NCBI RefSeq assembly: GCF_000715505.1
Contig: NZ_JHEH01000002.1
Coordinates: 203,312-267,311, forward strand
Origin: Thioclava dalianensis
Lineage (GTDB): Bacteria; Pseudomonadota; Alphaproteobacteria; Rhodobacterales; Rhodobacteraceae
DNA: 64,000 nt
Direction of reading: 5' to 3'
Shown: positions 34,504 to 42,691 of the stretch, one piece after another
How the letters are laid out: each line of letters starts with the position of its first letter
Position numbering within the stretch: position 1 is the first letter of the stretch
Notes under the pieces: generated by a model
The model's database searches: none
What the model saw: the letters and a program-made list of their open reading frames with translations, nothing else
Told to the model about the DNA's origin: nothing
Made by a program: the position numbers and the translations under genes

Positions 34504-37500
34504 CTGCGTCAAAGGCAATCCTGTAAGTCCGATGCGTCTCTGTTACGTCCTCAGTTACCTCAGCGCCAATTTGCGCAGCAGAAATCTGAACGAGCGTCGA
34601 GCCAAACCCGGGCGTCGATGGAGTGGAACTCGCTTTTAACGTCTCATCGTAGATTTCGTTCCATTCAAATGTCACTTTTTTGTCGTCAACGACCGACCAG
34701 CGCAATTGAAGGCGGCCCGCGACCGGCCCGAGCACCCCGTATTTGGCGGCATTCGTGCTCCATTCATGCAAGATCAGCGCAAGCGAGGTCAGCTTTTCAG
34801 CCCCCACGGCGCAGGGCGGCCCGTCGATATCGACCGTATCGCCAAGCTGATAGGGCGAAAGCGTGGTGCGCACCAGCTCCTCAAGCGCGATCTTGGCCCC
34901 GTCACGTCGCGCACGCGCCAGATCATGCGAACGGGCCAGCGCGTTGATCCGCTGGGTGACATCTTCCACCAACGCGCGCGGCGTCTCGGCCTTGCGTGAG
35001 GCGATCCGCAGCATGCCCGACACGATGGAGAACAGGTTCTTCACCCGATGGTTCATCTCGCGCAGCATCAGCTCACGCATCCGCTCGTTCTCGATCTCCG
35101 AGGTGATGTCGACGCTGAGACCGATCATGCGCTGCGCGTCAGGCTCGGAGACCATGCGCCCCATCCCGCGCAGATGCATCTGCTTGCCTGAGGGCAGCGA
35201 GACTTGGAAGGTGGCGTCATATTCTTCACCGCCCGCGGCAGCTGTCGTGACCGCGCTCCAGACCTGTGACCGATCGCTTTCGATCACACGCTCCAGCAAT
35301 GTTTCAGCCGAGTAAATACCTGGGCTCTCTTCACCAAAGAAGCGGGCTGTGCGCTCGTCAATTTCGATCAAGCCCGAGGCCGGATCGAGCGACCAGATCC
35401 CGATCTGCGCCACCTCAACGGCCAGCCGGACGCGCTCGGCCTCACGCGCAAGGCTGCGCTCCAGCATGAACGCCTCGGTCACATCCGTGAAGATCAGCGT
35501 GACCCCGTCGACCTTGTTATCCGCCGAGCGATAGGGCGTGGCCGAGAGCGACCAGACCTTGGCGCCATCGCCAGAGCGGATCTGAACCGGGCGCGCCTCA
35601 TCACCCGACAACGTCGCTTCGATCTGACGCTCGATTTCTGCGGGCGTATCGACGTTGAATTGCAGGTCGTTGATCGGTCGCCCGCGATCACTCTGGCGCA
35701 GTCTCATAACCTCGCTTGCGCCTTCGGTGAAGTTGCGCAGCCGCCGCTTGCGATCCACGGTGATCAAGGCGTTGACATCGGAATCGAAGAAGTTCCGCAG
35801 ATCGGAATTGACCTGAGACAGCTCCTCGACCTTGCTCTTGAGCTCGTCATTGACGGTGGCCAGCTCTTCATTGGTCGATTGAAGCTCTTCGTTCATCGAC
35901 ATCATTTCCTCGTTCGAGGATTTGAGCTCTTCGTTCGCGGTCTCCAGCTCTTCGACCGTCATGCGCAGGCGCGAGCGGGTGGCGCGCAACTCGGCCTCCA
36001 GCACCTGCACGTGGCTTTCGCTGGGCGTAATCTCGTCGAATTCTTCCTCGCTGATCGCCTCGAAGGGCGCGCGGTCGCGGAACACCACAAGGATCGTCTC
36101 GTCGGGCAAGGGATCGGCCACGACGTCTACGCGCTGGCGACCGGTCTCCGAGATCACCTCGACATCGCGGGCCATCTTGCGCTTGCCGTCCTGATTGGCG
36201 CTGCGCAGCAGGGCAGAGAGCGACTCGCGCAGTCCGGGGCGGGCCACGCTTTGCGCGAAATCCTGTCCGGTCTCAGCCGGGTCGGTCTCGATATAGCGCG
36301 AGAGCCGCCCCGTGGTCGCAAGGATCGCCCCGTCTCGACCCAACTGCATCGTTGGGGGGGCATAAATATCTATGATGCGGTTCTTCGCCACGTCACTCTT
36401 CCACTCACTATCGTCATAATTCAGACGCGCGACAGGCCGTCGGGGCGAGACGCGCGGTTTGCTCGGAGAGCCAGAAAATTCCACCGGATAGGGCGAGCGC
36501 CCGCCGGTGCTTTTGAACAGCCGCGCCTTGCTGGACACGGCTTCAAACAACTCTTCCACCCGACCGATGCTCTCGGACGGACCCAGGAAGAGAAAGCCCT
36601 CGCTGTTGAGGGCGTAGTGAAACAGCGGCAACACTTTCGATTGCAGCTTGTCGTCGAAATAGATCAGCAGATTGCGGCACGAGATCAAATCCATGCGCGA
36701 AAACGGCGGATCCTTGATCAGCGAATGGCACGAGAAGCGCACCATGTCGCGCAGGCGGAGATTGAGCTGAAAGCTGCCTTCGCGCCCAATTGCATAGCGA
36801 TCGCGTAGCGTCTCGGGGATGTCGAGCAGCGCCGAGATCGGGTAGCGCCCGGCGCGCGCGATCTCGAGCATCCGCTCGTCGATATCCGAAGCGAAAACCT
36901 GCACCGGAACGGTCTTACCAGTGCGCATCATCTCGTCATCAAAGAGCATTGCGATGGTATAGGCCTCTTCGCCGCTCGAGCAGCCGGGCACCCAGACCCG
37001 GATTTCACGATCGGCGGTGGCACCTGCGACCAAAGGCGCGATCACCTCCTCGCGCAGCTGGTTGAAGTGATCCTTGTCGCGGAAAAACTTCGTGACGTTG
37101 ATCAGCAGATCGCCCAGCAAGGCCTCGGCTTCCTGCGGGTCCGAATTCAGCTTGTCGAGGTATTTCAAGCTGTCGGTCAGCTCGACCACCTGCATCCGGC
37201 GCTGGATCCGGCGCTCCAGTGTCGAGCGCTTGTAATTGCCGAAATCATGACCGGTAAGCTGACGCAGCGCGGCGCAGATCTCGGCCAAAGTACCCGAGAC
37301 CGGCACCGCCTCTGCGGCACTCACCACAGCAGGGTCGACATTGCGGTAGCGCGCGATGCGGTCCGTGACCTCGCCGGGGGCGCAGACGAAATCGACAAGC
37401 CCTGTGGCCACCGCCGAATTAGGCATCGAGTCGTAGCGCGCCGAGGCATCCTGCGCGATGCACAGACCGCCATATTCCTTGAGCGCACGCAAACCGACCG

Positions 37501-37909
37501 AGCCGTCCGACCCGGTGCCCGACAAGATCACGCAGATCGCACGATTCTGCTGATCGCGCGCAAGGCTTTCGAAGAAATCATCAATCGGACGGCGCAATCC
37601 GCGCGGCTGCTCAAAGGGCTCCAGCCGCAGCACGCCCTGCTCCAGCCGCAACCCGCTGCCCGGGGGAATGGTGTAGACATGCCCCACCTGAACCACCGTG
37701 CCATCCTCGGCCTGCCGCACGCTCAGCTCGGTCTGTCGATCCAGCAACTCTGCCAGAAGCGAATCGTGGTTGGGGTCGAGATGCTGGACCACGACAAAAG
37801 CATAGGGGTCATTCGCGCGCGCGGGCTCCAGCAACTCGCTGATTGCTTCCAGCCCACCCGCAGACGCCCCGATCCCCACGATATAGAAGGGATCAGGCTG
37901 GGTTTGCAT
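34490..37909 (-). CDS. CheB-CheR-PAS-HWE histidine kinase fusion
   Basis: A 1139-residue multi-domain signalling protein. A CheB methylesterase domain (residues 5-190) keeps its triad: Ser in GIGASAGGLEAI, His in VVQHLDP, Asp in LSGTGSDGS. A CheR methyltransferase domain (about 205-470) has NVTKFFRD, the SAM loop VWVPGCSSGEEAYTIA and SCRNLLIYF. A Glu/Asn-rich coiled coil (ETANEELKSSNEE and repeats) follows at about 640-700, then two PAS domains and a C-terminal HWE-type kinase with the phospho-acceptor His in LREMNHRVKNLFSIVSGML and the family E in ILHEWSTNAAKYG. I favour Met 37909; TTG 37984 is possible. It has no chemotaxis operon around it, so it likely serves a stress or light pathway with the receiver downstream. 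Confidence 0.88.
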   Translation of the reverse strand: MQTQPDPFYIVGIGASAGGLEAISELLEPARANDPYAFVVVQHLDPNHDSLLAELLDRQTELSVRQAEDGTVVQVGHVYTIPPGSGLRLEQGVLRLEPFEQPRGLRRPIDDFFESLARDQQNRAICVILSGTGSDGSVGLRALKEYGGLCIAQDASARYDSMPNSAVATGLVDFVCAPGEVTDRIARYRNVDPAVVSAAEAVPVSGTLAEICAALRQLTGHDFGNYKRSTLERRIQRRMQVVELTDSLKYLDKLNSDPQEAEALLGDLLINVTKFFRDKDHFNQLREEVIAPLVAGATADREIRVWVPGCSSGEEAYTIAMLFDDEMMRTGKTVPVQVFASDIDERMLEIARAGRYPISALLDIPETLRDRYAIGREGSFQLNLRLRDMVRFSCHSLIKDPPFSRMDLISCRNLLIYFDDKLQSKVLPLFHYALNSEGFLFLGPSESIGRVEELFEAVSSKARLFKSTGGRSPYPVEFSGSPSKPRVSPRRPVARLNYDDSEWKSDVAKNRIIDIYAPPTMQLGRDGAILATTGRLSRYIETDPAETGQDFAQSVARPGLRESLSALLRSANQDGKRKMARDVEVISETGRQRVDVVADPLPDETILVVFRDRAPFEAISEEEFDEITPSESHVQVLEAELRATRSRLRMTVEELETANEELKSSNEEMMSMNEELQSTNEELATVNDELKSKVEELSQVNSDLRNFFDSDVNALITVDRKRRLRNFTEGASEVMRLRQSDRGRPINDLQFNVDTPAEIERQIEATLSGDEARPVQIRSGDGAKVWSLSATPYRSADNKVDGVTLIFTDVTEAFMLERSLAREAERVRLAVEVAQIGIWSLDPASGLIEIDERTARFFGEESPGIYSAETLLERVIESDRSQVWSAVTTAAAGGEEYDATFQVSLPSGKQMHLRGMGRMVSEPDAQRMIGLSVDITSEIENERMRELMLREMNHRVKNLFSIVSGMLRIASRKAETPRALVEDVTQRINALARSHDLARARRDGAKIALEELVRTTLSPYQLGDTVDIDGPPCAVGAEKLTSLALILHEWSTNAAKYGVLGPVAGRLQLRWSVVDDKKVTFEWNEIYDETLKASSTPSTPGFGSTLVQISAAQIGAEVTEDVTETHRTYRIAFDADEDI

Positions 37910-38060
37910 GTCGGGAGAGGACGTCACAAGGCACCGCCCAACGGGCTTTGCCCCGCCACATGCCTCCGAAAGGAGCGCGCGCAACAGTTCATATTGCCCG
38001 GAGCGATCTCACTGTCAGAGTATTCGCGCAATAAGATATGACATACCGGCGGCATAGAGT

Positions 38061-38618
38061 TCACGAGCCTTCATCGCGATAGATCAAGTTCGCCATCATC
38101 GCGACACTTTCGCTCAGCACTTTGGCCGAGCCGATCATCGCAAGCCCGAAGCCACGTGAAATAATGTCGATATCGCCTACGGCCGCATCGAGAGCGGCAT
38201 CATTTTGTGACAGTCCGGCCCGCCGGGAGGCTTGGCTGAGATCGAATTGCGACCCCAGAAACAGACGCGTCGCGCCCGAGGCGTCACGCATTCGTGACAT
38301 GAAAACAAAGTTTTCGAACACATCGCCAGATTTGCGCTGATTTGCGATGCGAAACCGCCCTGCATCCTGCGCCTCGTCCCTCAGAAAGGCCCGCACCTCG
38401 TCGCGTTGCGACTCGGTGGTCTCGTCGCATTGCAAGAAGCGGCAATTGCGATCGAGAACCTCATGGGCTTCATAGCCCGTCAGCTTGAGGAAAGCCGCGT
38501 TGACATAGACCAAAGGCAGGTCGTCCCGATCGGCGGTCGCAAGGGTCAGGGCCACGTTGGACTTGTCGCAATAGGCGATCAAGGGCTCCGGCAGGGTCGT
38601 AATTTCAGAATAGGCCAT
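38061..38618 (-). CDS. Short LOV blue-light photoreceptor protein
   Basis: A 185-residue protein made of one LOV domain with short flanking helices. The flavin-adduct motif is DRNCRFLQ, with photoactive Cys59 (canonical first Gly is Asp here). The flavin contacts NQRKSGDVFEN and GSQFDLS, including the Asn residues and the switch Gln, are retained. The last 50 residues are probably helical and could dimerise. A short LOV protein is known from the related Dinoroseobacter shibae. There is no output domain, so signalling would be by protein contact, perhaps with the kinase encoded 150 bp downstream on the same strand. Start ATG 38618; longer in-frame ORF runs into tRNA-His and is spurious. Confidence 0.88.
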   Translation of the reverse strand: MAYSEITTLPEPLIAYCDKSNVALTLATADRDDLPLVYVNAAFLKLTGYEAHEVLDRNCRFLQCDETTESQRDEVRAFLRDEAQDAGRFRIANQRKSGDVFENFVFMSRMRDASGATRLFLGSQFDLSQASRRAGLSQNDAALDAAVGDIDIISRGFGLAMIGSAKVLSESVAMMANLIYRDEGS

Positions 38619-38748
38619 TCGTTTCCCGATGCTCTCCGGCGCCGCGCATGGATCAGAAGATTGCACGATCCGGTCAAAAGTCCAGAAAGAACTTGGTTTT
38701 GCGCAGGATACGCATGCATCCGCAATCCAGATTTCCTGCAAGGGGAGA

Positions 38749-38825
38749 TGGTACCGCCTCCCCGGCTTGAACGGGGGACCTCTGGATCCACAATCCAGCG
38801 CTCTAACCAACTGAGCTAAGGCGGC
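38749..38825 (-). tRNA. tRNA-His (anticodon GTG)
   Basis: A complete 77-nt cloverleaf including encoded CCA. The acceptor strand GCCGCCT pairs with AGGCGGT (G1:U72 at the end). The anticodon loop TTGTGGA gives anticodon GTG. TTCAAGC is the T loop with stem CCCCG/CGGGG. Discriminator base 73 is A and the base before position 1 is T, so the extra G at -1 found in most tRNA-His genes is not encoded. This matches the known loss in a large alphaproteobacterial clade. Confidence 0.95.
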
Positions 38826-38835
38826 ACTGGCGGCG

Positions 38836-38864
38836 GATTTAGACCGGGCTGCGCCGGAATGCAA
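38836..38864 (-). promoter_or_regulatory. Promoter of tRNA-His
   Basis: On the minus strand, -35 TTGCAT (38864-38859) and -10 TAAATC (38841-38836) are separated by 17 bp, placing transcription start about 4 nt before the tRNA 5' end. Confidence 0.65.
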
Positions 38865-38956
38865 GCCCGATGCGGTACGAATTTTACGCCGAGGCTTGCT
38901 TGACGCGCAGTTGAGCGTTACCTGAGTTTTCTCTCATGAGGGTCAGGAGGCTACCG

Positions 38957-39172
38957 ATGGGCATCGACAAGCAAAGCGATATTTCGGCCAATCTGCAAAT
39001 CGGGCCGACCGATCTGGGTATGGTCCGGCTTTATGTCGAAGGGGACGGCATCGAATTGCCACTCGATTTCGACCCCGAAGAAGCCGAAGAAATCGCCGAA
39101 GAATTGCAGGCAGCGGCCCAAGCGGCGCGCGAAATGGGCAAGGGTGGCAAAGGCAAGAAGGGCAAGCGCTAA
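38957..39172 (+). CDS. DUF6324 family protein
   Basis: A 71-residue cytoplasmic protein conserved in Rhodobacteraceae, as I recall the family. The body reads SDISANLQIGPTDLGMVRLYVEGDGIELPLDF, then an acidic helix (PEEAEEIAEELQAAAQAAREM) and a Lys/Gly tail (GKGGKGKKGKR). Function unknown. Start ATG 38957 has AGGAGG upstream at a good distance; the earlier ATG at 38936 would add residues encoded by the ribosome site. Confidence 0.75.
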   Translation: MGIDKQSDISANLQIGPTDLGMVRLYVEGDGIELPLDFDPEEAEEIAEELQAAAQAAREMGKGGKGKKGKR

Positions 39173-39181
39173 CGCCTTGCC

Positions 39182-39658
39182 CTAAAACGCGCCCGGGGCA
39201 CCGGCCTCTCCCGCCAGCCCCGGATCGCACAGACGATGCAGGCGCCGGGCGGCGGCCCGCGCGAAATCCAGCGTCAGAGCCTTCCGGCGTGCGGGTGCCA
39301 ACTGGCTCAGAGGGGCCTCGCGGATCATCTCTGCCCCGTAACCATCCGCGATGAACAGCCCCGTCTCCTCCGGCAAAAGCTCGGTCGGGAAATCGGCATC
39401 TACCGCCCAGAAATAGCGGTCGCACCACTCCAGATAGCCCTGCCACTTGCGGTCGGACTGAAAATCGCTCCGGCTCGATTTGCACTCAACAATCCAGATC
39501 TCGCCCTTGCGCCCCACAGCCATCAGATCGGCGCGCAGGCGGGGGCGCAGAACCATCTCGGGCAGGCTGTCAAAGCCTAGCGAGGCGAGCGCGCGGGCAG
39601 TCCCACGCGCGAGCACCTGGCCCGGTTGCAGATCGGAGAGCGGCGGTTGCATCATCAT
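39182..39658 (-). CDS. mmcB: MmcB family DNA repair protein
   Basis: A 158-residue protein of the MmcB family, with a PD-(D/E)XK nuclease-like core. RGTARALASLGFDSLPEMVLRPRLRADLMAVGRKGEIWIVECKSSRSDFQSDRKWQGYLEWCDRYFWAVD-type sequence contains the D...ExK residues (Asp in RADLMAV; Glu and Lys in VECKSS). In Caulobacter mmcB is an SOS/DNA-damage gene linked to mitomycin C resistance. Nine bp from the convergent DUF6324 gene. Three consecutive Met codons at its start leave the exact initiation site open. Confidence 0.85.
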   Translation of the reverse strand: MMMQPPLSDLQPGQVLARGTARALASLGFDSLPEMVLRPRLRADLMAVGRKGEIWIVECKSSRSDFQSDRKWQGYLEWCDRYFWAVDADFPTELLPEETGLFIADGYGAEMIREAPLSQLAPARRKALTLDFARAAARRLHRLCDPGLAGEAGAPGAF

Positions 39659-39720
39659 CTCGCAATGATGAACGAAAGGCGAACATCTGTCCAGCCGTGC
39701 AGCCGTGTTTCCGTGCCCCC

Positions 39721-39749
39721 TTGTCGACGCCGGTCTGCGCGCCTATCTG
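39721..39749 (+). promoter_or_regulatory. Promoter of candidate small RNA
   Basis: -35 TTGTCG (39721-39726) and -10 TATCTG (39744-39749) with an exact 17-bp spacer, inside a gene-free interval. The predicted start is near 39756. Confidence 0.5.
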
Positions 39750-39755
39750 TCATCC

Positions 39756-39963
39756 CGACGGTTACTGCTCCTTGCGTGAGAGACCCTTTTCCAGTGGCCT
39801 ATACCATTCCTGAGGGAGCTGGCTCTGTCGTGGCCCTGGCCTCGTTACCTGGCACCCACCTGACTTTTCAGGTCTCCGGGAATTCTCGTCTCCACCTCCG
39901 CTGCGGTTTCCGTCACTTTCCAATCTGCGCAGCAAAAAGCCCCGTCCGATCCGGCGGGGCTTT
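39756..39963 (+). ncRNA. Candidate structured small RNA, possibly 6S RNA
   Basis: The 347-bp interval 39659-40005 has no plausible ORF but has a promoter, complementary arms and a terminal hairpin. GACGG (39757-39761) pairs with CCGTC (39910-39914). Then come unpaired stretches of about 18 and 33 nt, an inner stem GAGACC (39780-39785)/GGTCTC (39871-39876), and an apical stem CCAGTGGCC (39791-39799)/GGCCCTGG (39832-39839) with one bulge. A rod of about 160-200 nt with a large central bubble is the 6S RNA plan. No SRP, RNase P or tmRNA signature is present. I hold the 6S identity as a hypothesis only. Confidence 0.45.
39934..39963. terminator. Intrinsic terminator, usable in both directions
   Basis: GCCCCG (39939-39944) and CGGGGC (39955-39960) form the stem. 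Read on the minus strand it is followed by TTTTTG and would end the small membrane-protein transcript; read on the plus strand it is preceded by AAAAA and followed by TTT and would end the candidate small RNA. Confidence 0.75.
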
Positions 39964-40005
39964 GCGCTATCTGGTAGTTGCGGCCTCCGGAACCCGGAGT
40001 AAGAA

Positions 40006-40350
40006 TCAGCGGCGGCGGTGCAACTGACGATCGCGCTGCGTGCGGGTATCGATCGTCTCGACCGGGATACGGATCGCAATGCGCTCGGGGCTTCCCGGAT
40101 AGTCACGCAGACCACCAGAGCTGTCTGAATCGTCTGCCAAGCGCATCACGGAGATCGCGAACTGCACGCCTGCAAAGACGATGGTGTTGAAGACGATGAG
40201 CAGCGAAAGCGCGATATAACCGACATCCGAAGTGGAAATCAGGTGCCACAGGTTCGCAACATTGAACCAAAGCAAAAGGCCTACAAAGGCCAGCGCGAGG
40301 CCGAAACCAAAGGCGATATTTTTAACATAGAGACGCACGAGTTCAGGCAT
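40006..40350 (-). CDS. Small inner-membrane protein of unknown function
   Basis: A 114-residue protein with two hydrophobic helices (about residues 9-30, IAFGFGLALAFVGLLLWF, and 42-66, VGYIALSLLIVFNTIVFAGVQFAI), followed by a soluble tail rich in Asp, Ser and Arg (DDSDSSGGLRD ... RQLHRRR). ATG 40350 has GAGGAG upstream. I recognise no family. Upstream is the nusB-rib operon end; downstream is an intrinsic terminator, so it is probably its own transcript. Confidence 0.65.
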   Translation of the reverse strand: MPELVRLYVKNIAFGFGLALAFVGLLLWFNVANLWHLISTSDVGYIALSLLIVFNTIVFAGVQFAISVMRLADDSDSSGGLRDYPGSPERIAIRIPVETIDTRTQRDRQLHRRR

Positions 40351-40489
40351 TGTGACTCCTCTCACTTGGACTCTAAGATAATGCCTGACGCCAGAATTTC
40401 CAGTGCGAATGCGTCGATTGGCGGCGCAATCGGCGGCCCCCCGCCACCGCATCGCACGCGCCCCGTGTCGGCCCGGTCTCAGCCCGATC

Positions 40490-40996
40490 TCAGAACGCGT
40501 CGGGGCGCATCGCATGGGCCATGTGATCGAGCACGGCATTGACGAATTTCGGCTCTTTGCCTTCGGGGAAGAAGGCCCGGGCCACGTCGACGAATTCCGA
40601 GATCACCACGCGGGGCGGCGTCGCGGGGCTCGACAGCTCGGCGCCTGCGGCACGAAACAGCGCGCGCAGCACCGGATCGATCCGGTCGATCGGCCATTTC
40701 GCCACCAAGGCGCGGTCGGTCGCTTGGTCGATCTTGCCCTGCCACGTCACCGCGTCATCGATCAGGCGGCGAAACAGGTTGAGATCGCCTTCGGCCATCT
40801 CGCCCTGATCTTCGTAAACGGCACCGAAACGGTGAGTTTCGAACTCCGCGCGCACGCGGTCAGCCCCCTGCCCGGCGGCTTCCATCTGGAACAGCGCCTG
40901 CACGGCGTAAAGCCGCGAGGCGGATTTCATCTGGCGCTTTTCGTCCTGCGTCGGCTTGCGGCGCTTGGGGGCGTCTTGGGCGGGCTCTTCGGTCAT
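40490..40996 (-). CDS. nusB: Transcription antitermination factor NusB
   Basis: A 168-residue all-helical RNA-binding protein that joins NusA, NusE and NusG on boxA RNA for rRNA antitermination. SASRLYAVQALFQMEAAG and PVLRALFRAAGAEL and VVISEFVDVARAFFPEGKEPKFVNAVLDHMA are the conserved blocks. The Lys/Arg-rich N-terminal 25 residues are an extension common in alphaproteobacteria. Start overlaps the ribH stop (ATGA, 40993-40996), the usual ribH-nusB pairing. Confidence 0.95.
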   Translation of the reverse strand: MTEEPAQDAPKRRKPTQDEKRQMKSASRLYAVQALFQMEAAGQGADRVRAEFETHRFGAVYEDQGEMAEGDLNLFRRLIDDAVTWQGKIDQATDRALVAKWPIDRIDPVLRALFRAAGAELSSPATPPRVVISEFVDVARAFFPEGKEPKFVNAVLDHMAHAMRPDAF

Positions 40997-41538
40997 GCTT
41001 GGCTCGATCCGTCAGTATCACCGGCGACGCGGAAGGATTGGGTGGGCTTGAACCCAATACCTTTCGTCCGGCGCGCCCATTTGCGCGACAATGAGATAAG
41101 ATGCAAGGCCGCAGCGGCCGCACCGCCGCCTTTGTTTTGATCGGCAGGGTCGGCGCGCACCGCCGCTTGCTCGTAGGTTTCGACCGTCAGGATGCCGTTG
41201 CCGATGCAAATCCCTTCCAAACCCATGAGGGTCAACCCGCGCGAGCTGTCATTGCAAACTGTCTCGTAATGCGTGGTCTCGCCACGGATCACGCAGCCCA
41301 GCGCGACAAAGCCGTCATAATCGGCCATCCGGGCCGCCATCGCGATGGCTGAGGGCACTTCAAGCGCGCCCGGCACCTCAATCAGATCGACATATGCGCC
41401 GCAGGCCTCAGCGACGCCGCGCGCGCCTGCGACGAGATTGTCGGCGATGTCTTTGTAGTAAGGGGCCACCACAATCAGCAGCCGCGGGGCGCTGTCGAAT
41501 TGCGGCAGATCGAGCGTGTAATGCGAAACGCCAGCCAT
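40993..41538 (-). CDS. ribH: 6,7-dimethyl-8-ribityllumazine synthase
   Basis: A 181-residue subunit of lumazine synthase, condensing ribityl-aminouracil with the four-carbon product of RibB. VVAPYYKDIADNLVAGA, VPGALEVPSAIAMA, GCVIRGETTHYETVCNDSSRGL (with the catalytic His) and GILTVET are the standard motifs. Four bp after ribB. The C-terminus ends with a 35-residue extension. Confidence 0.95.
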   Translation of the reverse strand: MAGVSHYTLDLPQFDSAPRLLIVVAPYYKDIADNLVAGARGVAEACGAYVDLIEVPGALEVPSAIAMAARMADYDGFVALGCVIRGETTHYETVCNDSSRGLTLMGLEGICIGNGILTVETYEQAAVRADPADQNKGGGAAAAALHLISLSRKWARRTKGIGFKPTQSFRVAGDTDGSSQA

Positions 41539-41542
41539 GGCT

Positions 41543-42691
41543 TCACTCCTCGGAAATGGGGCGCGTGCCCACGATGCTCAGCCCGTAGGCGTCAAGCCCG
41601 ACATAGCGGGTTGCGGGGTTATCTGTCAGCAAGATCAGCTCGTTCAATCCCATGGTCGACAGGATCTGCGAGCCAAGCCCGATCTGTTTGATCGTGCGGG
41701 GGCCCTGCTCTTCTTCGCGCAGCAGCTTGGCGCTTGGGTCGCGGAACAGGCAGACCGCGCCGCGGCCTTCTGCGGCCACGATTTCCATAGCCCGGCGCAC
41801 CTCGTTGGCCGGGCTCGTGCCAATGCCCAGCACGTCATCAAGAATATTGAGCGAATGGGTCCGCACCAGCACCGGCTCGGGTGTGGTGACATCGCCTTTG
41901 GTCAGCACGACGTGATCCACGCCCTCGGCCTGATCGGTGAACACCCGCATCTGCCACGTGCCGCCAAATTCCGAATTCACGCTCTGGCTCAGCGTCTCGC
42001 GCACGAGATTGTCGTGGCGGCGGCGATAGGAGATCAGATCCGAAATCGTCCCGATCTTCAGCCCGTGCTGCCGCCCGAACGCGATCAGCCCCGGCAGATG
42101 CAGCATATGGCCGTCATCACCCATAATCTCGCAGATCACACCGGCAGGCGGCAGTCCGGCCAGCCGCGCGATATCGACGGCGGCCTCAGTATGGCCCGCA
42201 CGCACCAGCACGCCTCCCTCGCGGGCACGCAGCGGGAAGACATGGCCCGGAGATGCCAGATTTTGCGGCCCCTTGGACGGATCGATCGCGATCGCCACGG
42301 TCTGCGCCCGATCATGCGCCGAGATCCCGGTCGTGATGCCTTCGCGCGCCTCGATAGAGACGGTAAACGCGGTCTCATGGCGCATCGAATTGGCCCGCAC
42401 CATCGGCGCCAGCCCAAGCTGGTCGACCCGCTCGGCGGTCAGCGGCAGACAGATCAGCCCGCGCCCATGCATCGCCATGAAATTGACCGCCTCGGGCGTG
42501 CATTTGGCGGCAGGGATATAGAGATCCCCCTCGTTCTCGCGATCCTCGTGATCGACCAGAATGACCATCCGTCCCGCGCGCGCATCCGCGATGATCTCTT
42601 CGATTGGCGAGATTGCGTGGCGCAGGCTTTCCTCGACCGCGCCGGGCACGTCATGAGTGCCGGATTTATCGACGGGCGTCGGCGTTTTCAT
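41543..42691 (-). CDS. ribB: 3,4-dihydroxy-2-butanone 4-phosphate synthase with degenerate GTP cyclohydrolase II-like domain (RibBX type)
   Basis: A 382-residue protein. The N-terminal RibB domain (residues 15-210) has VDHEDRENEGDLYIPA with the acidic metal site, THD-like and GHVFPLRAREGGVLVRAGHTEAAVDIARLAG, and should make the four-carbon riboflavin precursor from ribulose 5-phosphate. The C-terminal domain keeps the cyclohydrolase II fold cues (VLVRTHS, GLGSQIL, LLTDNP) but the Cys triad that binds zinc and the EGRGIG loop are missing. I start at ATG 42691, which shares ATGA with the ribE stop, rather than the GTG three codons earlier. A separate RibA is expected elsewhere. Confidence 0.92.
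   Translation of the reverse strand: MKTPTPVDKSGTHDVPGAVEESLRHAISPIEEIIADARAGRMVILVDHEDRENEGDLYIPAAKCTPEAVNFMAMHGRGLICLPLTAERVDQLGLAPMVRANSMRHETAFTVSIEAREGITTGISAHDRAQTVAIAIDPSKGPQNLASPGHVFPLRAREGGVLVRAGHTEAAVDIARLAGLPPAGVICEIMGDDGHMLHLPGLIAFGRQHGLKIGTISDLISYRRRHDNLVRETLSQSVNSEFGGTWQMRVFTDQAEGVDHVVLTKGDVTTPEPVLVRTHSLNILDDVLGIGTSPANEVRRAMEIVAAEGRGAVCLFRDPSAKLLREEEQGPRTIKQIGLGSQILSTMGLNELILLTDNPATRYVGLDAYGLSIVGTRPISEE

Noticed and set aside
38619..38864. N-terminal extension of the LOV protein through the tRNA gene
   Set aside because: The extension would translate tRNA-His and its promoter; the conserved LOV protein begins at ATG 38618.
39659..40005. SRP RNA, RNase P RNA or tmRNA in the gene-free gap
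   Set aside because: None of the conserved cores of these RNAs is present on either strand; only a 6S-like plan remains.
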